Assembly: GCA_910574885.1 (NCBI GenBank)
Contig: CAJTDD010000001.1
Location: 62,001-126,000, forward strand
Direction of reading: 5' to 3'
Length of the DNA: 64,000 nucleotides
Source of the DNA: Lachnospiraceae bacterium
GTDB lineage: Bacteria > Bacillota > Clostridia > Lachnospirales > Lachnospiraceae
The translations under genes and the position numbers were made by a program. Numbering within the stretch: position 1 is the first letter of the stretch; every line of letters starts with the position of its first letter. This document shows, in pieces, positions 35,323 through 45,419 of this stretch. A model generated the notes under the pieces. The model was not told the origin of the DNA, did not search any database, and saw only the letters and a list, made by a program, of their open reading frames with translations.

Positions 35323-35374
35323 TCTCATGATTTGGTGTATAAATTTAGTATTATGGAAGGAGTGGCAGGACTAT

Positions 35375-36079
35375 ATGGGAATACTGTCATATATCAGGCA
35401 GGAAATTCAGGTAGTACGGGAACGGGACCCGGCAATCAAGTCGAATCTGGAAGTTTTCCTGTATCCGAGTTTCAAGGCAATCCTGCATTACCGTCTGGCA
35501 CACAAATTATATTTGAAAAAGCACTATTTCCTTGCCCGTTGGATTTCCCAGCGGACGGTCAGGAAGACGGGAATCGAAATCCATCCCGGAGCAACCATCG
35601 GGAAGGGGCTGTTCATCGACCATGGAAGCGGCGTGATTATCGGGGAGACGGCGGAGCTTGGCGACAATGTCACCCTGTATCAAGGCGTGACTCTTGGCGG
35701 TACGGGGAAAGAGAAGGGCAAACGCCATCCGACCCTTGGTGATAATGTCATGGTAAGCGCCGGGGCAAAGGTCTTAGGCTCTTTCAAAATCGGAGAGAAC
35801 TCCAAGATTGGCGCAGGGAGCGTCGTGTTAAAAGAGGTGCCGCCCAACTGTACCGTAGTGGGCGTGCCGGGGCGTATCGTGAAGATGGGCGACCAGAAGA
35901 TCCCCCGCATGGATATGGATCAGGTGCATCTGCCCGACCCCATCAGCAACGATATCCGGGAACTGCAGGCAGACAATATAAGGCTGCATAAGCGGCTCGT
36001 CCAGATGGAAAAACGTATGCGGTGCATGAAGACGCAGGAGATTGACGTGCTGGATGAAAAAAAGAGCCGGCCAGAATGA
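35375..36079 (+). CDS. cysE: Serine O-acetyltransferase
   Basis: CysE acetylates L-serine for cysteine synthesis. The 234-residue protein has the helical N-terminal domain and the left-handed beta-helix hexapeptide repeats: [33 protein letters not shown] in outline, with the active His in DHG. The C-terminal tail is charged. ATG 35375 ([12 protein letters not shown]) follows AAGGAG; the upstream reading belongs to the leader. The gene is controlled by the cysteine T-box and precedes cysS. Confidence 0.94.
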   Translation: MGILSYIRQEIQVVRERDPAIKSNLEVFLYPSFKAILHYRLAHKLYLKKHYFLARWISQRTVRKTGIEIHPGATIGKGLFIDHGSGVIIGETAELGDNVTLYQGVTLGGTGKEKGKRHPTLGDNVMVSAGAKVLGSFKIGENSKIGAGSVVLKEVPPNCTVVGVPGRIVKMGDQKIPRMDMDQVHLPDPISNDIRELQADNIRLHKRLVQMEKRMRCMKTQEIDVLDEKKSRPE

Positions 36080-36135
36080 GGCAGGTAAGGAGCATAAGAA
36101 ATATGAGCGAGAAAGAAAAGGAGAAGGCGTAGATT

Positions 36136-37542
36136 ATGAAATTGTACAACACATTATCTAAGAAGAAAGAAGAGTTTGTCCCGTTAGAGGAAGGAAAGGT
36201 TAGGATGTACGTCTGCGGGCCCACTGTTTATAATTTCATCCATATCGGAAATGCAAGGCCTATGATTATCTTTGACACGGTAAGAAGGTATTTCGAGTAT
36301 AAGGGTTATGACGTGAATTATGTATCCAATTTCACGGATGTGGATGATAAGATTATCAAAAAAGCCATCGAAGAGGGCGTGACGGCGGATGAGATTTCCA
36401 GGCGTTACATTGCGGAATGCAAGAAGGACATGGAAGGGATGAATGTGAAACCAGCGACCACCCACCCCCTTGCCACGCAGGAGATTGGCGGGATGATTGA
36501 GATGATCCGCACATTGATGGAAAAGGGATATGCCTATGAGAAGAACGGGACGGTTTATTTCCGTACCCGCCAGTTCAAGGATTACGGCAAATTATCCCAC
36601 AAGAATTTAGACGACCTGCGTTCCGGCGAGCGTTCCCTTTTGGTGACGGGGGAGGATGAGAAGGAAGACCCGTTAGACTTCGTGCTGTGGAAGCCAAAGA
36701 AAGAGGGCGAGCCGTCCTGGGAGTCGCCCTGGAGCGACGGACGTCCGGGCTGGCATATCGAGTGTTCCGAGATGTCGAAGAAGTATCTGGGCGAGCAGAT
36801 TGACATCCATGCCGGAGGCGAGGATTTGGTATTTCCCCACCATGAAAATGAAATTGCCCAGAGCGAGGCGGCAAACGGCAAGGAGTTTGCGAAATACTGG
36901 ATGCACAATGCATTTTTGAATATCGATAATCGTAAGATGAGTAAGTCTCTGGGGAATTTCCGGACGGTCCGTGAGATTAGTGAACAGTATGACCTGCAAA
37001 TTCTGAGGTTTTTTATGCTGAGCGCACATTACAGAAGTCCGCTGAATTTCAGCGCGGAACTGATGGAGGCGTCTAAGAGCGGGTTAGAGCGTATCGTCAA
37101 TGCGGCGGACAGCTTAAAGTTTTTAATGGAAAATGCAAAGACGGAAGAAATGACGGAAGCAGAAAATCAGGCTTTTGGAAAGACAGAAGCGTTTGTGAAA
37201 GCCTTTGAGAGCGCAATGGAGGATGATTTTAATACGGCGGATGCGGTAGCTTCTGTTTTTGAGTTGGTGAAGTACAGCAACACGACAGCGGACGGGGACA
37301 GTTCAAAGGAGTATCTGCAAAAACTTTTGGAACGTCTGGTAAGCCTTACGGATGTTCTGGGACTGATTGTTGACCGGAAGGAGGAGATGCTGGATGAGGA
37401 GATAGAGGAGCTGATTCAGGAGAGGCAGGCGGCGCGTAAGGCGAAGGATTTCGCCAGGGCGGATGCAATCCGTGACGAGCTGCTTTTAAAGGGAATCATC
37501 TTAAAGGACACGAGGGAAGGTGTGCAATGGAAACGGGCATAG
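36136..37542 (+). CDS. cysS: Cysteine--tRNA ligase
   Basis: CysRS charges tRNA-Cys. The 468-residue enzyme shows the zinc/nucleotide-binding region YVCGPTVYNFIHIGNARP (HIGH-type motif HIGN), CSEMSKKYLG, the zinc ligands near GGEDLVFPHHENE, and KMSKSLGNF. It is second in the T-box operon, so its own substrate shortage induces it. It overlaps mrnC by 16 bases. Confidence 0.97.
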   Translation: MKLYNTLSKKKEEFVPLEEGKVRMYVCGPTVYNFIHIGNARPMIIFDTVRRYFEYKGYDVNYVSNFTDVDDKIIKKAIEEGVTADEISRRYIAECKKDMEGMNVKPATTHPLATQEIGGMIEMIRTLMEKGYAYEKNGTVYFRTRQFKDYGKLSHKNLDDLRSGERSLLVTGEDEKEDPLDFVLWKPKKEGEPSWESPWSDGRPGWHIECSEMSKKYLGEQIDIHAGGEDLVFPHHENEIAQSEAANGKEFAKYWMHNAFLNIDNRKMSKSLGNFRTVREISEQYDLQILRFFMLSAHYRSPLNFSAELMEASKSGLERIVNAADSLKFLMENAKTEEMTEAENQAFGKTEAFVKAFESAMEDDFNTADAVASVFELVKYSNTTADGDSSKEYLQKLLERLVSLTDVLGLIVDRKEEMLDEEIEELIQERQAARKAKDFARADAIRDELLLKGIILKDTREGVQWKRA

Positions 37543-37970
37543 AGTATATGCAGGAATTATTCCAGATGAAAGAGGTGGATATCAAGGAATATTCACCTCT
37601 TGCCCTGGCGTATATCGGGGACGCCGTCTATGAGCTGGTGATCCGTTCACTGGTATTAAACGAGGGAAACCGGCAGGTGCAGAAGATGCACAAAAGGACC
37701 AGCTCCATGGTGCAGGCTTCGGCACAGGCACGTATGATGACTGTCCTGAACGACCGGTTGACGGAGGAGGAACACGCGGTATTTAAGCGGGGAAGGAATG
37801 CGAAGAGTCTGTCTCCTGCGAAGAACCAGTCTGTGTCTGACTATCACAAGGCAACCGGTTTTGAGGCGTTAGTCGGGTATCTGTATCTGAAAAAGGAATG
37901 GAAGAGGATGCTGGAGTTGATAAAGGCAGGGCTTTGTGCTCTGGAAGAAGAGGAAGGAAAAGCAGTTTAG
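37527..37970 (+). CDS. mrnC: Mini-ribonuclease III
   Basis: MrnC trims 23S rRNA precursor ends. The 147-residue protein is an RNase III catalytic domain without a dsRBD, with LALAYIGDAVYELVIR as the catalytic helix and RGRNAK and GFEALVGYLYL as later conserved segments. The cysS-mrnC-rlmB order is conserved in Firmicutes. It overlaps cysS and is immediately followed by rlmB. Confidence 0.94.
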   Translation: METGIEYMQELFQMKEVDIKEYSPLALAYIGDAVYELVIRSLVLNEGNRQVQKMHKRTSSMVQASAQARMMTVLNDRLTEEEHAVFKRGRNAKSLSPAKNQSVSDYHKATGFEALVGYLYLKKEWKRMLELIKAGLCALEEEEGKAV

Positions 37971-38001
37971 CAAATTGACAGAGAGGTTTATCGAAGAGGA
38001 T

Positions 38002-38802
38002 ATGAGAAAAGAAAATGAGAAGAATCCTGGGACAGACAGAGAAAACGAGAACCTGATTGAAGGGCGCAACGCTGTTTTGGAGGCATTCCGGTCAGGAAAG
38101 ACCATTGATAAGCTTCTGGTGTTGGATGGATGCCAGGATGGTCCTGTGAAGTCGATTTTAAGAGAGGCGAAGAAGCAGGATACGCTGATTCAATTCGTGT
38201 CGAAGGAAAGGCTGACCCAGATTTCCGGGACGGGTAAGCACCAGGGCGTGATTGCTTATATGGCGGCTTATGCTTACGCAGAGGTGGAGGACATGCTGGC
38301 TCTTGCAAAGGAGAAGGGGGAAGATCCCTTCCTGATTTTGCTGGACAACATCGAGGACCCCCACAATCTGGGTGCGATTATCCGGACTGCGAACCTTGCG
38401 GGTGCCCATGGCGTGATCATTCCCAAGAGACGGGCAGCAGGTTTAACGGCGACGGTGGCGAAGACCTCGGCAGGGGCGCTTTACTATACCCCTGTGGCGA
38501 AGGTCACGAATCTGGTCAGGACGATGGAAGAATTGAAAAAGCAAGGCCTGTGGTTCGTCTGTGCGGATATGGGCGGTGAGCAGATGTACCGTCTGAACCT
38601 GACAGGTCCTATCGGTCTGGTGATCGGAAGCGAGGGGGAAGGCGTGGGCAGGCTTGTGAAGGAGAGCTGCGACCTGACAGCCGGGATTCCGATGAAGGGT
38701 GATATTGATTCCCTGAATGCATCCGTGGCGGCGGGCGTACTGGCGTATGAGGTGGTGCGCCAAAGACTGGAGAGCTGTGTATGGCAAACTACGAGCAGAT
38801 GA
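38002..38802 (+). CDS. rlmB: 23S rRNA (guanosine-2'-O-)-methyltransferase RlmB
   Basis: The SpoU-type methyltransferase modifies G2251 in E. coli numbering. Of 266 residues, 15-90 form the L30e-like RNA-binding domain (IEGRNAVLEAFRSGK), and the SPOUT core contains LLDNIEDPHNLGAIIRTANLAGAHGVIIPK, GLVIGSEGEGVG and SLNASVAAGVLAYE. ATG 38002 follows GAAGAGGAT. A GTG start at 37936 inside mrnC is possible but adds only a charged stretch. It overlaps sigH by 22 bases; the yacP gene found between them in Bacillus is absent. Confidence 0.95.
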   Translation: MRKENEKNPGTDRENENLIEGRNAVLEAFRSGKTIDKLLVLDGCQDGPVKSILREAKKQDTLIQFVSKERLTQISGTGKHQGVIAYMAAYAYAEVEDMLALAKEKGEDPFLILLDNIEDPHNLGAIIRTANLAGAHGVIIPKRRAAGLTATVAKTSAGALYYTPVAKVTNLVRTMEELKKQGLWFVCADMGGEQMYRLNLTGPIGLVIGSEGEGVGRLVKESCDLTAGIPMKGDIDSLNASVAAGVLAYEVVRQRLESCVWQTTSR

Positions 38803-39386
38803 CGGACGAGCAGCTGATAGAAAAGCTGCGCAAGGGCGACAGGGACATCATGGACTACATCATGGAGAAATATAAGAACTTGGTGCGCAAGGAAGCGAAT
38901 GCCATGTACCTGCTGGGCGGGGAGAATGACGACCTGATTCAGGAAGGAATGATTGGACTGTTTAAGGCGGTGCAGGATTATAATGTACATCAGGAGACTT
39001 CTTTCTATAGTTTCGCAAAGCTGTGTATCACCAGGCAGATGTATTCGGCAATCGAGGCGTCAAAACGGAAGAAGCACAGCCCCTTAAATTCCTACATATC
39101 CTTTTATGAGACGAGTGAAGAGCAAGGTTCCCTGATTGAGACCATGGCGGCAGGGCAGGAGAGCAATCCGGAAGAACTGTTGGTCAGCCGGGAGTATGCG
39201 CAGCTTTTGGAGATGAAGCTGGAGGAGAGTTTAAGCGCCCTTGAGAATCGGGTGCTCTATCTGCATCTTTTGGGGACAGATTATAAGACCATTGCCCGCC
39301 TGTTGGACAAAAGCCCTAAGACGATTGATAATGCGCTGCAGCGGATTAAAGGGAAGACAGAAAAAATACTGAAAGCAGAAAAGTAA
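38781..39386 (+). CDS. sigH: RNA polymerase sporulation sigma factor SigH
   Basis: SigH drives early sporulation genes in Firmicutes. The 201-residue protein has region 2 (DLIQEGMIGLFKAVQDYNVHQETSFYSFAKLCITRQMYSAI in outline) and region 4 (LENRVLYLHLLGTDYKTIARLLDKSPKTIDNALQRIKGK). Gene order cysS-mrnC-rlmB-sigH matches the conserved Firmicute cluster. The start overlaps the rlmB 3' end. Confidence 0.93.
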   Translation: MANYEQMTDEQLIEKLRKGDRDIMDYIMEKYKNLVRKEANAMYLLGGENDDLIQEGMIGLFKAVQDYNVHQETSFYSFAKLCITRQMYSAIEASKRKKHSPLNSYISFYETSEEQGSLIETMAAGQESNPEELLVSREYAQLLEMKLEESLSALENRVLYLHLLGTDYKTIARLLDKSPKTIDNALQRIKGKTEKILKAEK

Positions 39387-39398
39387 GGAGGAAGAAAA

Positions 39399-41108
39399 AT
39401 GATGGAACAGAAAACATTTACATTTCCGGAGATGGAATATGTAAGGCCAGACTTTGAGGAGATTGGAGAGAAGGCAAAAGAGCTGACGGCGAGGGTGGAC
39501 CTTGCTAAGTCCTATGAGGAAGTGAAGTCATGCCTGCTTGAGATGGAAGAATTCTCGAAGCATATGAGGACGGCGGTAACGATTGTGTCAATCCGGCACA
39601 CCCTGGATACCCGGGATGAATTCTATGAAAAAGAAGACGCATACCTGAAAGGAAAGATGCCGGAGGTGATGCCGGCGCTTCTTGCACTGAAAGAAGCATT
39701 CATGAATTCACCATTCAGGGCAGATATTGAGAAGGAGTACGGAAGCCAGATGTTCGTGTCCATAGAGCTTGACAAGAAGAGTTTCTGTGAGGAGAATATT
39801 CCGTTGATGCAGAAGGAAGCTTTGCTTACAAGCGAGTATGAGAAGATTATGGCGTCGGCGGAGATTCCGTTCATGGGAGAGAAGCGGAACCTGTACGGGC
39901 TCCAGAAGTTCTTCGAGCATGAGGACAGGCAGGTGCGGGCTTCGGCTTATAAGGAATACTCGGCTTTCTACCATGGCCATGAGGAGCGGTTGGAAGAGAT
40001 TTGGGAAGAGCTGATTACCATCCGCACACAGATGGCAAAGAACCTTGGATATGAGAATTTTATCCCGGTTGGCTATATGCAGCAGGGGCGTACGGATTAT
40101 GGACAGAAGGAAGTAGAGAATTTCCGCAGGCAGGTAAGAGAGTATGCCGTGCCGTTGTGTGCGAAACTGTATGAGATGCAGCGGGAACGTTTGGGAGTCG
40201 ATACCTTGATGGCTTATGATGAGAAGCGTGTATTTCCGGACGGAAATGCGGTTCCGGCAGGGGATGAGGATTTTATGATTTCTCAGGCGCAGAAGATGTA
40301 CCATGATATCAGTCCGGAAACAGGCGAGTTTGTAGACTTTATGATTGGACATGAGCTGATGGATTTAAAGAATAAGCCGGGGAAGGCGTCTACAGGATAT
40401 ATGACGATCCTGGCGGATTACCAGGCGCCTTTTGTGTTTGCGTGCCTGAACCATACGATATTTGACATGCAGGTCCTGACCCATGAACTGGGGCATGCAT
40501 TTGCCGGATATATGGCTATGAGGGAGCAGCCGTTATCGAATTACTATTTCTCGTCAATGGACATTGCGGAGATTCACTCGATGGGCATGGAGCAGTTTGC
40601 CTATCCGTATGCGGAAATGTTCTTCGGAGATCAGGCAGATAAGTACCGGTTTGCCCATTTGCAGGAGGCGTTGATGCTGGTGCCTTTCGGGACGGCTGTG
40701 GATGAATTCCAGCATATCTGCTATGGGAATCCGAACCTTACGCCGAAAGAGCGTACATTGGAGTGGAAGAAGCTGGAGGAGATTTATATGCCATGGCGGA
40801 AGTATGATGCGGATGATTTCTTTGACCGCGGCGGGTTCTGGTATCATAAGCTGCATATATTCCTGTACCCATTTTACTATATCAATTATATCCTTACCAC
40901 CATGGGAGCTATGGAATTGGCGGCGAAGAACCGGGATAACCATGAGAAGACATGGGAGGATTACCTGCGGCTGTGCAAATGCGGGGGCAGCATGAGTTAT
41001 CTTGAGACGCTCAAAGCCGCGGGACTTTCCGTTCCGTTTGAGGAAGGTAGCGTTAAGCGGGCTGTGGAGTATATAGAAGGAGTCTTGCTGGGTAAGAAAG
41101 AAGAATAG
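39399..41108 (+). CDS. M3 family oligoendopeptidase
   Basis: This is a 569-residue cytosolic zinc metallopeptidase of the PepF/thimet type. The zinc motif HELGH is in VLTHELGHAFAGYMA, with the third ligand Glu further on, in SMDIAEIHSMGMEQ. It probably degrades imported or intracellular oligopeptides. It lies 12 bases after sigH, behind AAGGAGGAAG, and may share its transcript. Confidence 0.93.
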   Translation: MMEQKTFTFPEMEYVRPDFEEIGEKAKELTARVDLAKSYEEVKSCLLEMEEFSKHMRTAVTIVSIRHTLDTRDEFYEKEDAYLKGKMPEVMPALLALKEAFMNSPFRADIEKEYGSQMFVSIELDKKSFCEENIPLMQKEALLTSEYEKIMASAEIPFMGEKRNLYGLQKFFEHEDRQVRASAYKEYSAFYHGHEERLEEIWEELITIRTQMAKNLGYENFIPVGYMQQGRTDYGQKEVENFRRQVREYAVPLCAKLYEMQRERLGVDTLMAYDEKRVFPDGNAVPAGDEDFMISQAQKMYHDISPETGEFVDFMIGHELMDLKNKPGKASTGYMTILADYQAPFVFACLNHTIFDMQVLTHELGHAFAGYMAMREQPLSNYYFSSMDIAEIHSMGMEQFAYPYAEMFFGDQADKYRFAHLQEALMLVPFGTAVDEFQHICYGNPNLTPKERTLEWKKLEEIYMPWRKYDADDFFDRGGFWYHKLHIFLYPFYYINYILTTMGAMELAAKNRDNHEKTWEDYLRLCKCGGSMSYLETLKAAGLSVPFEEGSVKRAVEYIEGVLLGKKEE

Positions 41109-41197
41109 GTTTTTAGAATGGGACAGCCGGAATGTTGGAGTTATTCCGGCTTCCTGGTAAAAAAGTAGAAAAAAATAGAAAAAATGCAGAAAGGATA

Positions 41198-41227
41198 TTG
41201 ACAAGAAGGGACAGGATATTGTATAGT
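41198..41227 (+). promoter_or_regulatory. Promoter of tRNA-Thr
   Basis: TTGACA (41198-41203) and TATAGT (41222-41227) are 18 bases apart, 36 bases before the tRNA. Confidence 0.75.
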
Positions 41228-41262
41228 ATCAATGTTGCATATCACATGCATATCACATGTTT

Positions 41263-41335
41263 GCTGCCTTGGCTCAGTCGGTAGAGCGTCGCCTTGGTAA
41301 GGCGGAGGTCGGCGGTTCGATTCCGCTAGGCAGCT
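41263..41335 (+). tRNA. tRNA-Thr (anticodon GGT)
   Basis: Acceptor GCTGCCT pairs with AGGCAGC. The anticodon loop is TTGGTAA with anticodon GGT, and the T-loop is GTTCGAT. The discriminator T is usual for threonine tRNAs. No CCA is encoded. Confidence 0.94.
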
Positions 41336-41347
41336 CTTAAATAGTAA

Positions 41348-41398
41348 AAATAAGGACTTTTCGAGGTACAATTAATGCTTCGGAAAGTCTTTATTTCA
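41348..41398 (+). terminator. Terminator after tRNA-Thr
   Basis: AAATAAGGACTTT pairs with AAAGTCTTTATTT, with further pairing of TTCGA-like arms, giving an A/T-flanked stem. Confidence 0.75.
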
Positions 41399-41472
41399 TT
41401 ATAGGACAAACGGCTAAAGTTTCAAGTCGAACACATTATAAAGGAATTCTGAGAATAAGGAGGATATGAAAC

Positions 41473-42201
41473 ATGCCATCATTTTTAGAAGACTTGTCCC
41501 GTTTTCGGGGAACCGGGGAACGGAATGCGCAGGGAGAGTCGCTGGAAGAGTTTTTGGAAGGGTATGAACCGGGGAAATATGAGTCCCCAAGCTGTACGAC
41601 GGATGCCGTTATATTTTCCCATCCGGGGAAACTGAATTCATCTTTGGAGGGACTTAGCATTCTTATGGTGAAAAGGGGCAACCACCCATGCATCGGGGCA
41701 TGGGCGCTGCCGGGAGGCTTCATTAACATGCGGGAGAACCTTGGGGACACTGCGAGAAGAGAGCTGGAAGAAGAAACCGGGGTCAAAGGACTTGTGATGG
41801 AACAGATTGCCACCTATGGGGATTATGACAGGGACCCTCGTTCCAGAGTCATCACGACGGCATATATGGCTCTTGTGGATGAAAATGACGTCAAGGTCAA
41901 AGCAGGGGATGACGCCGCAGACGCCGTATGGTGCAAGGTACGGTTAAAGCTTCTTGATAGCAGCCAGGAAGGCGGCCAGGTGAAGAATAGATATGCTTTA
42001 TATTTGACGAATCAGAGCAGAGGGCTTCATACGTCAGCCGTGGTCGAGGAGCAGATACGGACGGACGGCTTGATTCGGGAACAGAAATTTACCGTGGCAG
42101 AACAAGGGATGACGGCGGCAGACCATGGGGCGATCATTGTGCAGGCACTGCTGATTTTAAGGAAACGGACAGACGACCTTGTTTCGCCAAATTTTTTATG
42201 A
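41473..42201 (+). CDS. Nudix hydrolase family protein
   Basis: The 242-residue protein has a Nudix box, [23 protein letters not shown] in outline, in its central part. The preceding [20 protein letters not shown] is typical of NrtR/ADP-ribose-type Nudix domains. The remaining C-terminal third (about 160-240) is not clearly assigned. The substrate is unknown; a nucleotide-sugar or ADP-ribose pyrophosphatase is plausible. AAGGAGGA lies about nine bases before the start. The downstream glnS start lies 49 bases after the stop. Confidence 0.85.
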   Translation: MPSFLEDLSRFRGTGERNAQGESLEEFLEGYEPGKYESPSCTTDAVIFSHPGKLNSSLEGLSILMVKRGNHPCIGAWALPGGFINMRENLGDTARRELEEETGVKGLVMEQIATYGDYDRDPRSRVITTAYMALVDENDVKVKAGDDAADAVWCKVRLKLLDSSQEGGQVKNRYALYLTNQSRGLHTSAVVEEQIRTDGLIREQKFTVAEQGMTAADHGAIIVQALLILRKRTDDLVSPNFL

Positions 42202-42250
42202 TAAGATAAGGGACATAATGTTATGTAAGTATCTACAAGGAGGAGCAATC

Positions 42251-43918
42251 ATGGGAGAAGAGGCAGTTTCCAAAAATTTTATTGAGCAGGAGATAGATAA
42301 GGATCTCGCGCAGGGAGTCTATTCGGAGGTCTGTACCAGATTTCCGCCGGAACCCAACGGATACCTTCATATTGGGCATGCTAAGTCCATACTGTTGAAT
42401 TCAGGGCTTGCGAAGAAGTATCACGGGACGTTCCATCTGCGGTTTGACGACACAAACCCTACAAAGGAAGATATGGAGTTCGTAGAATCCATTAAGGAAG
42501 ATGTAGAATGGCTGGGTGCGGATTTTAAAGACCATCTGTATTTTGCATCGGATTATTTTGAAGTGATGTATGAATGCGCGGTGAAATTAATCAAGAAAGG
42601 AAAAGCGTTTGTCTGTGATTTAAGTGCCGAGGAGATTCGGGAATACCGCGGCACATTAACGGAGCCTGGGAAGAACAGCCCCTATCGTGACCGGAGTGTG
42701 GAAGAGAACCTGCGTCTTTTTGAAGAGATGAAAGAGGGCAAGGTGAAAGACGGGGAGAAGGTGCTGCGCGCCAAGATTGACATGGCGTCCCCAAACATCA
42801 ACATGCGCGACCCGGTCATTTATCGGGTTGCCCATATGCCGCACCACAATACGGGGGATAGATGGTGCATTTACCCGATGTATGATTTTGCCCACCCCAT
42901 TGAGGATGCGGTGGAGAAGATTACCCACTCCATCTGTACGCTGGAGTTTGAGGACCACAGGCCGCTCTATGACTGGGTGGTGAAGGAATGTGAGTTCGAC
43001 CCAGCGCCGCGTCAGATAGAGTTCGCCAAGCTGTATCTCACCAATGTGGTGACGGGGAAGCGTTACATTAAGAAGCTGGTGACGGACGGAATTGTGGACG
43101 GATGGGACGATCCAAGGCTTGTGTCCATTGCGGCGCTCAGAAGAAGAGGGTTTACGCCGGAATCGCTTGAGATGTTTATTGAGATGTGCGGCGTGTCCAA
43201 GAGCCAGAGTTCTGTGGATTATGCTATGCTGGAATACTGTATCCGGGAAGATTTAAAATTGAAGCGTCCCCGCATGATGGCTGTGTTAGATCCGATTAAG
43301 CTGGTGATTGACAATTATCCGGAAGGAGAGACGGAGTATCTGGAAGTGGAGAATAATCTGGAGAACCCGGAACTGGGGATGCGTAAGCTGCCGTTTTGCC
43401 GGGAGTTGTATATTGAACGGGAGGATTTCATGGTTGAGCCGCCTAAGAAGTATTTTCGGCTGTTCCCGGGAAATGAAGTGCGCCTGATGCATGCTTATTT
43501 TGTGAAATGTGTAAGCTACGAGACGGACGCTTGCGGGAATGTTACCGTAGTTCACTGTACCTACGACCCGGAGACGAAGTGCGGGACAGGATTCACGGGG
43601 CGGAAGGTGAAAGGAACGATTCACTGGGTGGCAGCGCCTTTTGCAAAACAGGCAGAGGTGCGTCTGTATGAGAATCTGGTGGATGAGGAGAAGGGTGTTT
43701 ATAATAAAGAGGACGGTTCTCTGAACCTGAATCCCAATTCCCTGACTGTCCGTAAGGAGTGTTGTGTGGAGGATAGTTTTGCAAAGGCGAAGGGGTGCGA
43801 CAGTTTCCAGTTTGTAAGAAACGGATACTTCTGTATTGATTCTAAGGATTCATCGCCGGAGGCGTTGGTATTTAACCGGATTGTATCTTTAAAGAGTTCG
43901 TTTAAGCTGCCTAAGTAG
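42251..43918 (+). CDS. glnS: Glutamine--tRNA ligase
   Basis: The 555-residue class I synthetase has the HIGH motif in [21 protein letters not shown] and the GlnRS-specific [16 protein letters not shown]. The two C-terminal beta-barrel domains contain [16 protein letters not shown] and [16 protein letters not shown]. The KMSKS-equivalent reads [11 protein letters not shown] instead of the common VMSKRKL. Direct glutaminylation would make Glu-tRNA-Gln amidation unnecessary for Gln. ATG 42251 follows AAGGAGGAGC. Confidence 0.93.
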   Translation: MGEEAVSKNFIEQEIDKDLAQGVYSEVCTRFPPEPNGYLHIGHAKSILLNSGLAKKYHGTFHLRFDDTNPTKEDMEFVESIKEDVEWLGADFKDHLYFASDYFEVMYECAVKLIKKGKAFVCDLSAEEIREYRGTLTEPGKNSPYRDRSVEENLRLFEEMKEGKVKDGEKVLRAKIDMASPNINMRDPVIYRVAHMPHHNTGDRWCIYPMYDFAHPIEDAVEKITHSICTLEFEDHRPLYDWVVKECEFDPAPRQIEFAKLYLTNVVTGKRYIKKLVTDGIVDGWDDPRLVSIAALRRRGFTPESLEMFIEMCGVSKSQSSVDYAMLEYCIREDLKLKRPRMMAVLDPIKLVIDNYPEGETEYLEVENNLENPELGMRKLPFCRELYIEREDFMVEPPKKYFRLFPGNEVRLMHAYFVKCVSYETDACGNVTVVHCTYDPETKCGTGFTGRKVKGTIHWVAAPFAKQAEVRLYENLVDEEKGVYNKEDGSLNLNPNSLTVRKECCVEDSFAKAKGCDSFQFVRNGYFCIDSKDSSPEALVFNRIVSLKSSFKLPK

Positions 43919-43928
43919 GGATTTGTCC

Positions 43929-45347
43929 ATGAACGAATTGACAATGAATCTCAAGAGCCATTCTAAGATTCCGCTTTATGAACAGATTTACAGTTACATT
44001 AAGACGGACATCCAGAGCGGGAGACTGAAATATCGGGAAAAGCTGCCCTCAACCCGGTCGCTGTCCAGGCATTTAGAGGTCAGCAGGAGTACGGTGGAGC
44101 TGGCCTATGAGCAGCTTTTGTCGGAAGGGTATATTGAAGCCAAGCCATACAAGGGATTTTTTGTGGCGCAGACGGAAGAGCTGTACCATTTCAAAAAAGA
44201 ACGGATACAGCCTGCCGCTCCCAAGCAGCAGAAGAAGTACAAGTATGATTTCTCTCCTAATGGGGTGGATTTAAGGAGCTTTCCCTACAATGCATGGCGG
44301 AAGCTTACGAAGGATATTCTGATGGATGACCGGACGGAGTTATTCCGTTCCGGTGATTCTAAAGGAGAGTATGGTTTCCGCAATGCGATCAGCAGCTATC
44401 TGCATCAGGCAAGAGGGGTAAACTGTTCGCCGGACCAGATTATCGTTGGCGCGGGAAGCGACTATATCCTGATGCTCCTTAGCATGGTCTTGGGGAGAGG
44501 GCACAGGATTGCCTTTGAGGATCCGGCGTACAAGCAGGCGTATCACATGGCCAATGCGTTATCTTATGAAACAGTTCCGGTATCTCTGGATAAAAGCGGG
44601 ATGATGGTTTCCGCGCTGGAGGAGTCTGGCGCGGATATTGCGTATGTGACGCCGTCCCATCAATACCCTATGGGTATCGTGATGCCCATCAACCGGAGGA
44701 TGGAGCTTCTTAGATGGGCGGCGAAGGGGGAGGAACGGTATATCGTAGAGGACGACTACGACAGTGAGTATCGCTATAAGGGAAAACCGATTCCTGCCCT
44801 CCAAGGGTATGACGCCCATGAGAAAGTCATTTATCTGGGGACATTTTCCCGCTCGGTTGCGCCGGCAATCCGGTTAAGCTATATGGTGCTGCCGCAGCCT
44901 CTTATGGATGTATATGAGAGAAAAAACAGGTTCGTGCATTCTACCGTTTCCAAGGTGGATCAGTTGATTATGCAGAGATTTCTTGAAGAAGGGTATTATG
45001 AACGGCATCTCAACAAGACGAGGGCGCTGTATAAGAGCCGTCATGACGTGCTGTTAGAGGGGCTTAGGCCTATGTCGGATATTCTGGATGTTTCCGGGGA
45101 ACATGCGGGCGTTCACCTGCTTTTGACCTTCCATAACGGGCTGTCGGAAAAAGAGCTGCTCCAAAGGGCGGCAAAAGAGGATGTGCGTGTGTATGGGCTT
45201 TCGGATTACCGGATTAGGCAGGCTTTGGAGGAAAAGCCGACCATTTTGCTTGGCTATGCCAACCTGACGGAAGAGCAGATCCGGGAGGCAGTGGAGATAT
45301 TGGAGAGATGTTTCCGATGCTCGGGAGATCAGAATGGAACAAAGTGA
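43929..45347 (+). CDS. MocR/PdxR-type GntR regulator with aminotransferase domain
   Basis: The 472-residue protein has an N-terminal winged helix of the GntR family (KIPLYEQIYSYIKTDIQSGRL ... STRSLSRHLEVSRSTVELAYEQLLSEGYI). A fold-type I aminotransferase-like domain follows; the PLP lysine region is GTFSRSVAPAIRLSYMVLP, which has Ser-Arg where many carry Ser-Lys. Members control PLP synthesis, GABA or other amine metabolism. No obvious target operon adjoins it. It begins at ATG 43929 rather than the TTG six bases earlier. Confidence 0.88.
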   Translation: MNELTMNLKSHSKIPLYEQIYSYIKTDIQSGRLKYREKLPSTRSLSRHLEVSRSTVELAYEQLLSEGYIEAKPYKGFFVAQTEELYHFKKERIQPAAPKQQKKYKYDFSPNGVDLRSFPYNAWRKLTKDILMDDRTELFRSGDSKGEYGFRNAISSYLHQARGVNCSPDQIIVGAGSDYILMLLSMVLGRGHRIAFEDPAYKQAYHMANALSYETVPVSLDKSGMMVSALEESGADIAYVTPSHQYPMGIVMPINRRMELLRWAAKGEERYIVEDDYDSEYRYKGKPIPALQGYDAHEKVIYLGTFSRSVAPAIRLSYMVLPQPLMDVYERKNRFVHSTVSKVDQLIMQRFLEEGYYERHLNKTRALYKSRHDVLLEGLRPMSDILDVSGEHAGVHLLLTFHNGLSEKELLQRAAKEDVRVYGLSDYRIRQALEEKPTILLGYANLTEEQIREAVEILERCFRCSGDQNGTK

Positions 45348-45381
45348 ATGGGGCTGTCGGGAAATAGATAGTCCAATGCTC

Positions 45382-45415
45382 TGGAGGCGGCGATACATAT
45401 ATATTGCCGCCTCCA
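45382..45415. terminator. Hairpin between convergent genes
   Basis: TGGAGGCGGC pairs perfectly with GCCGCCTCCA across a 14-base loop. Neither side has a strong T-tract, so it may block or protect transcripts rather than be a classic terminator. Confidence 0.55.
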
Positions 45416-45419
45416 TAAA

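Noticed and set aside
45382-45415. Attachment site or inverted repeat of an insertion sequence
   Set aside because: It is a single local hairpin between convergent genes with no transposase and no flanking duplication.
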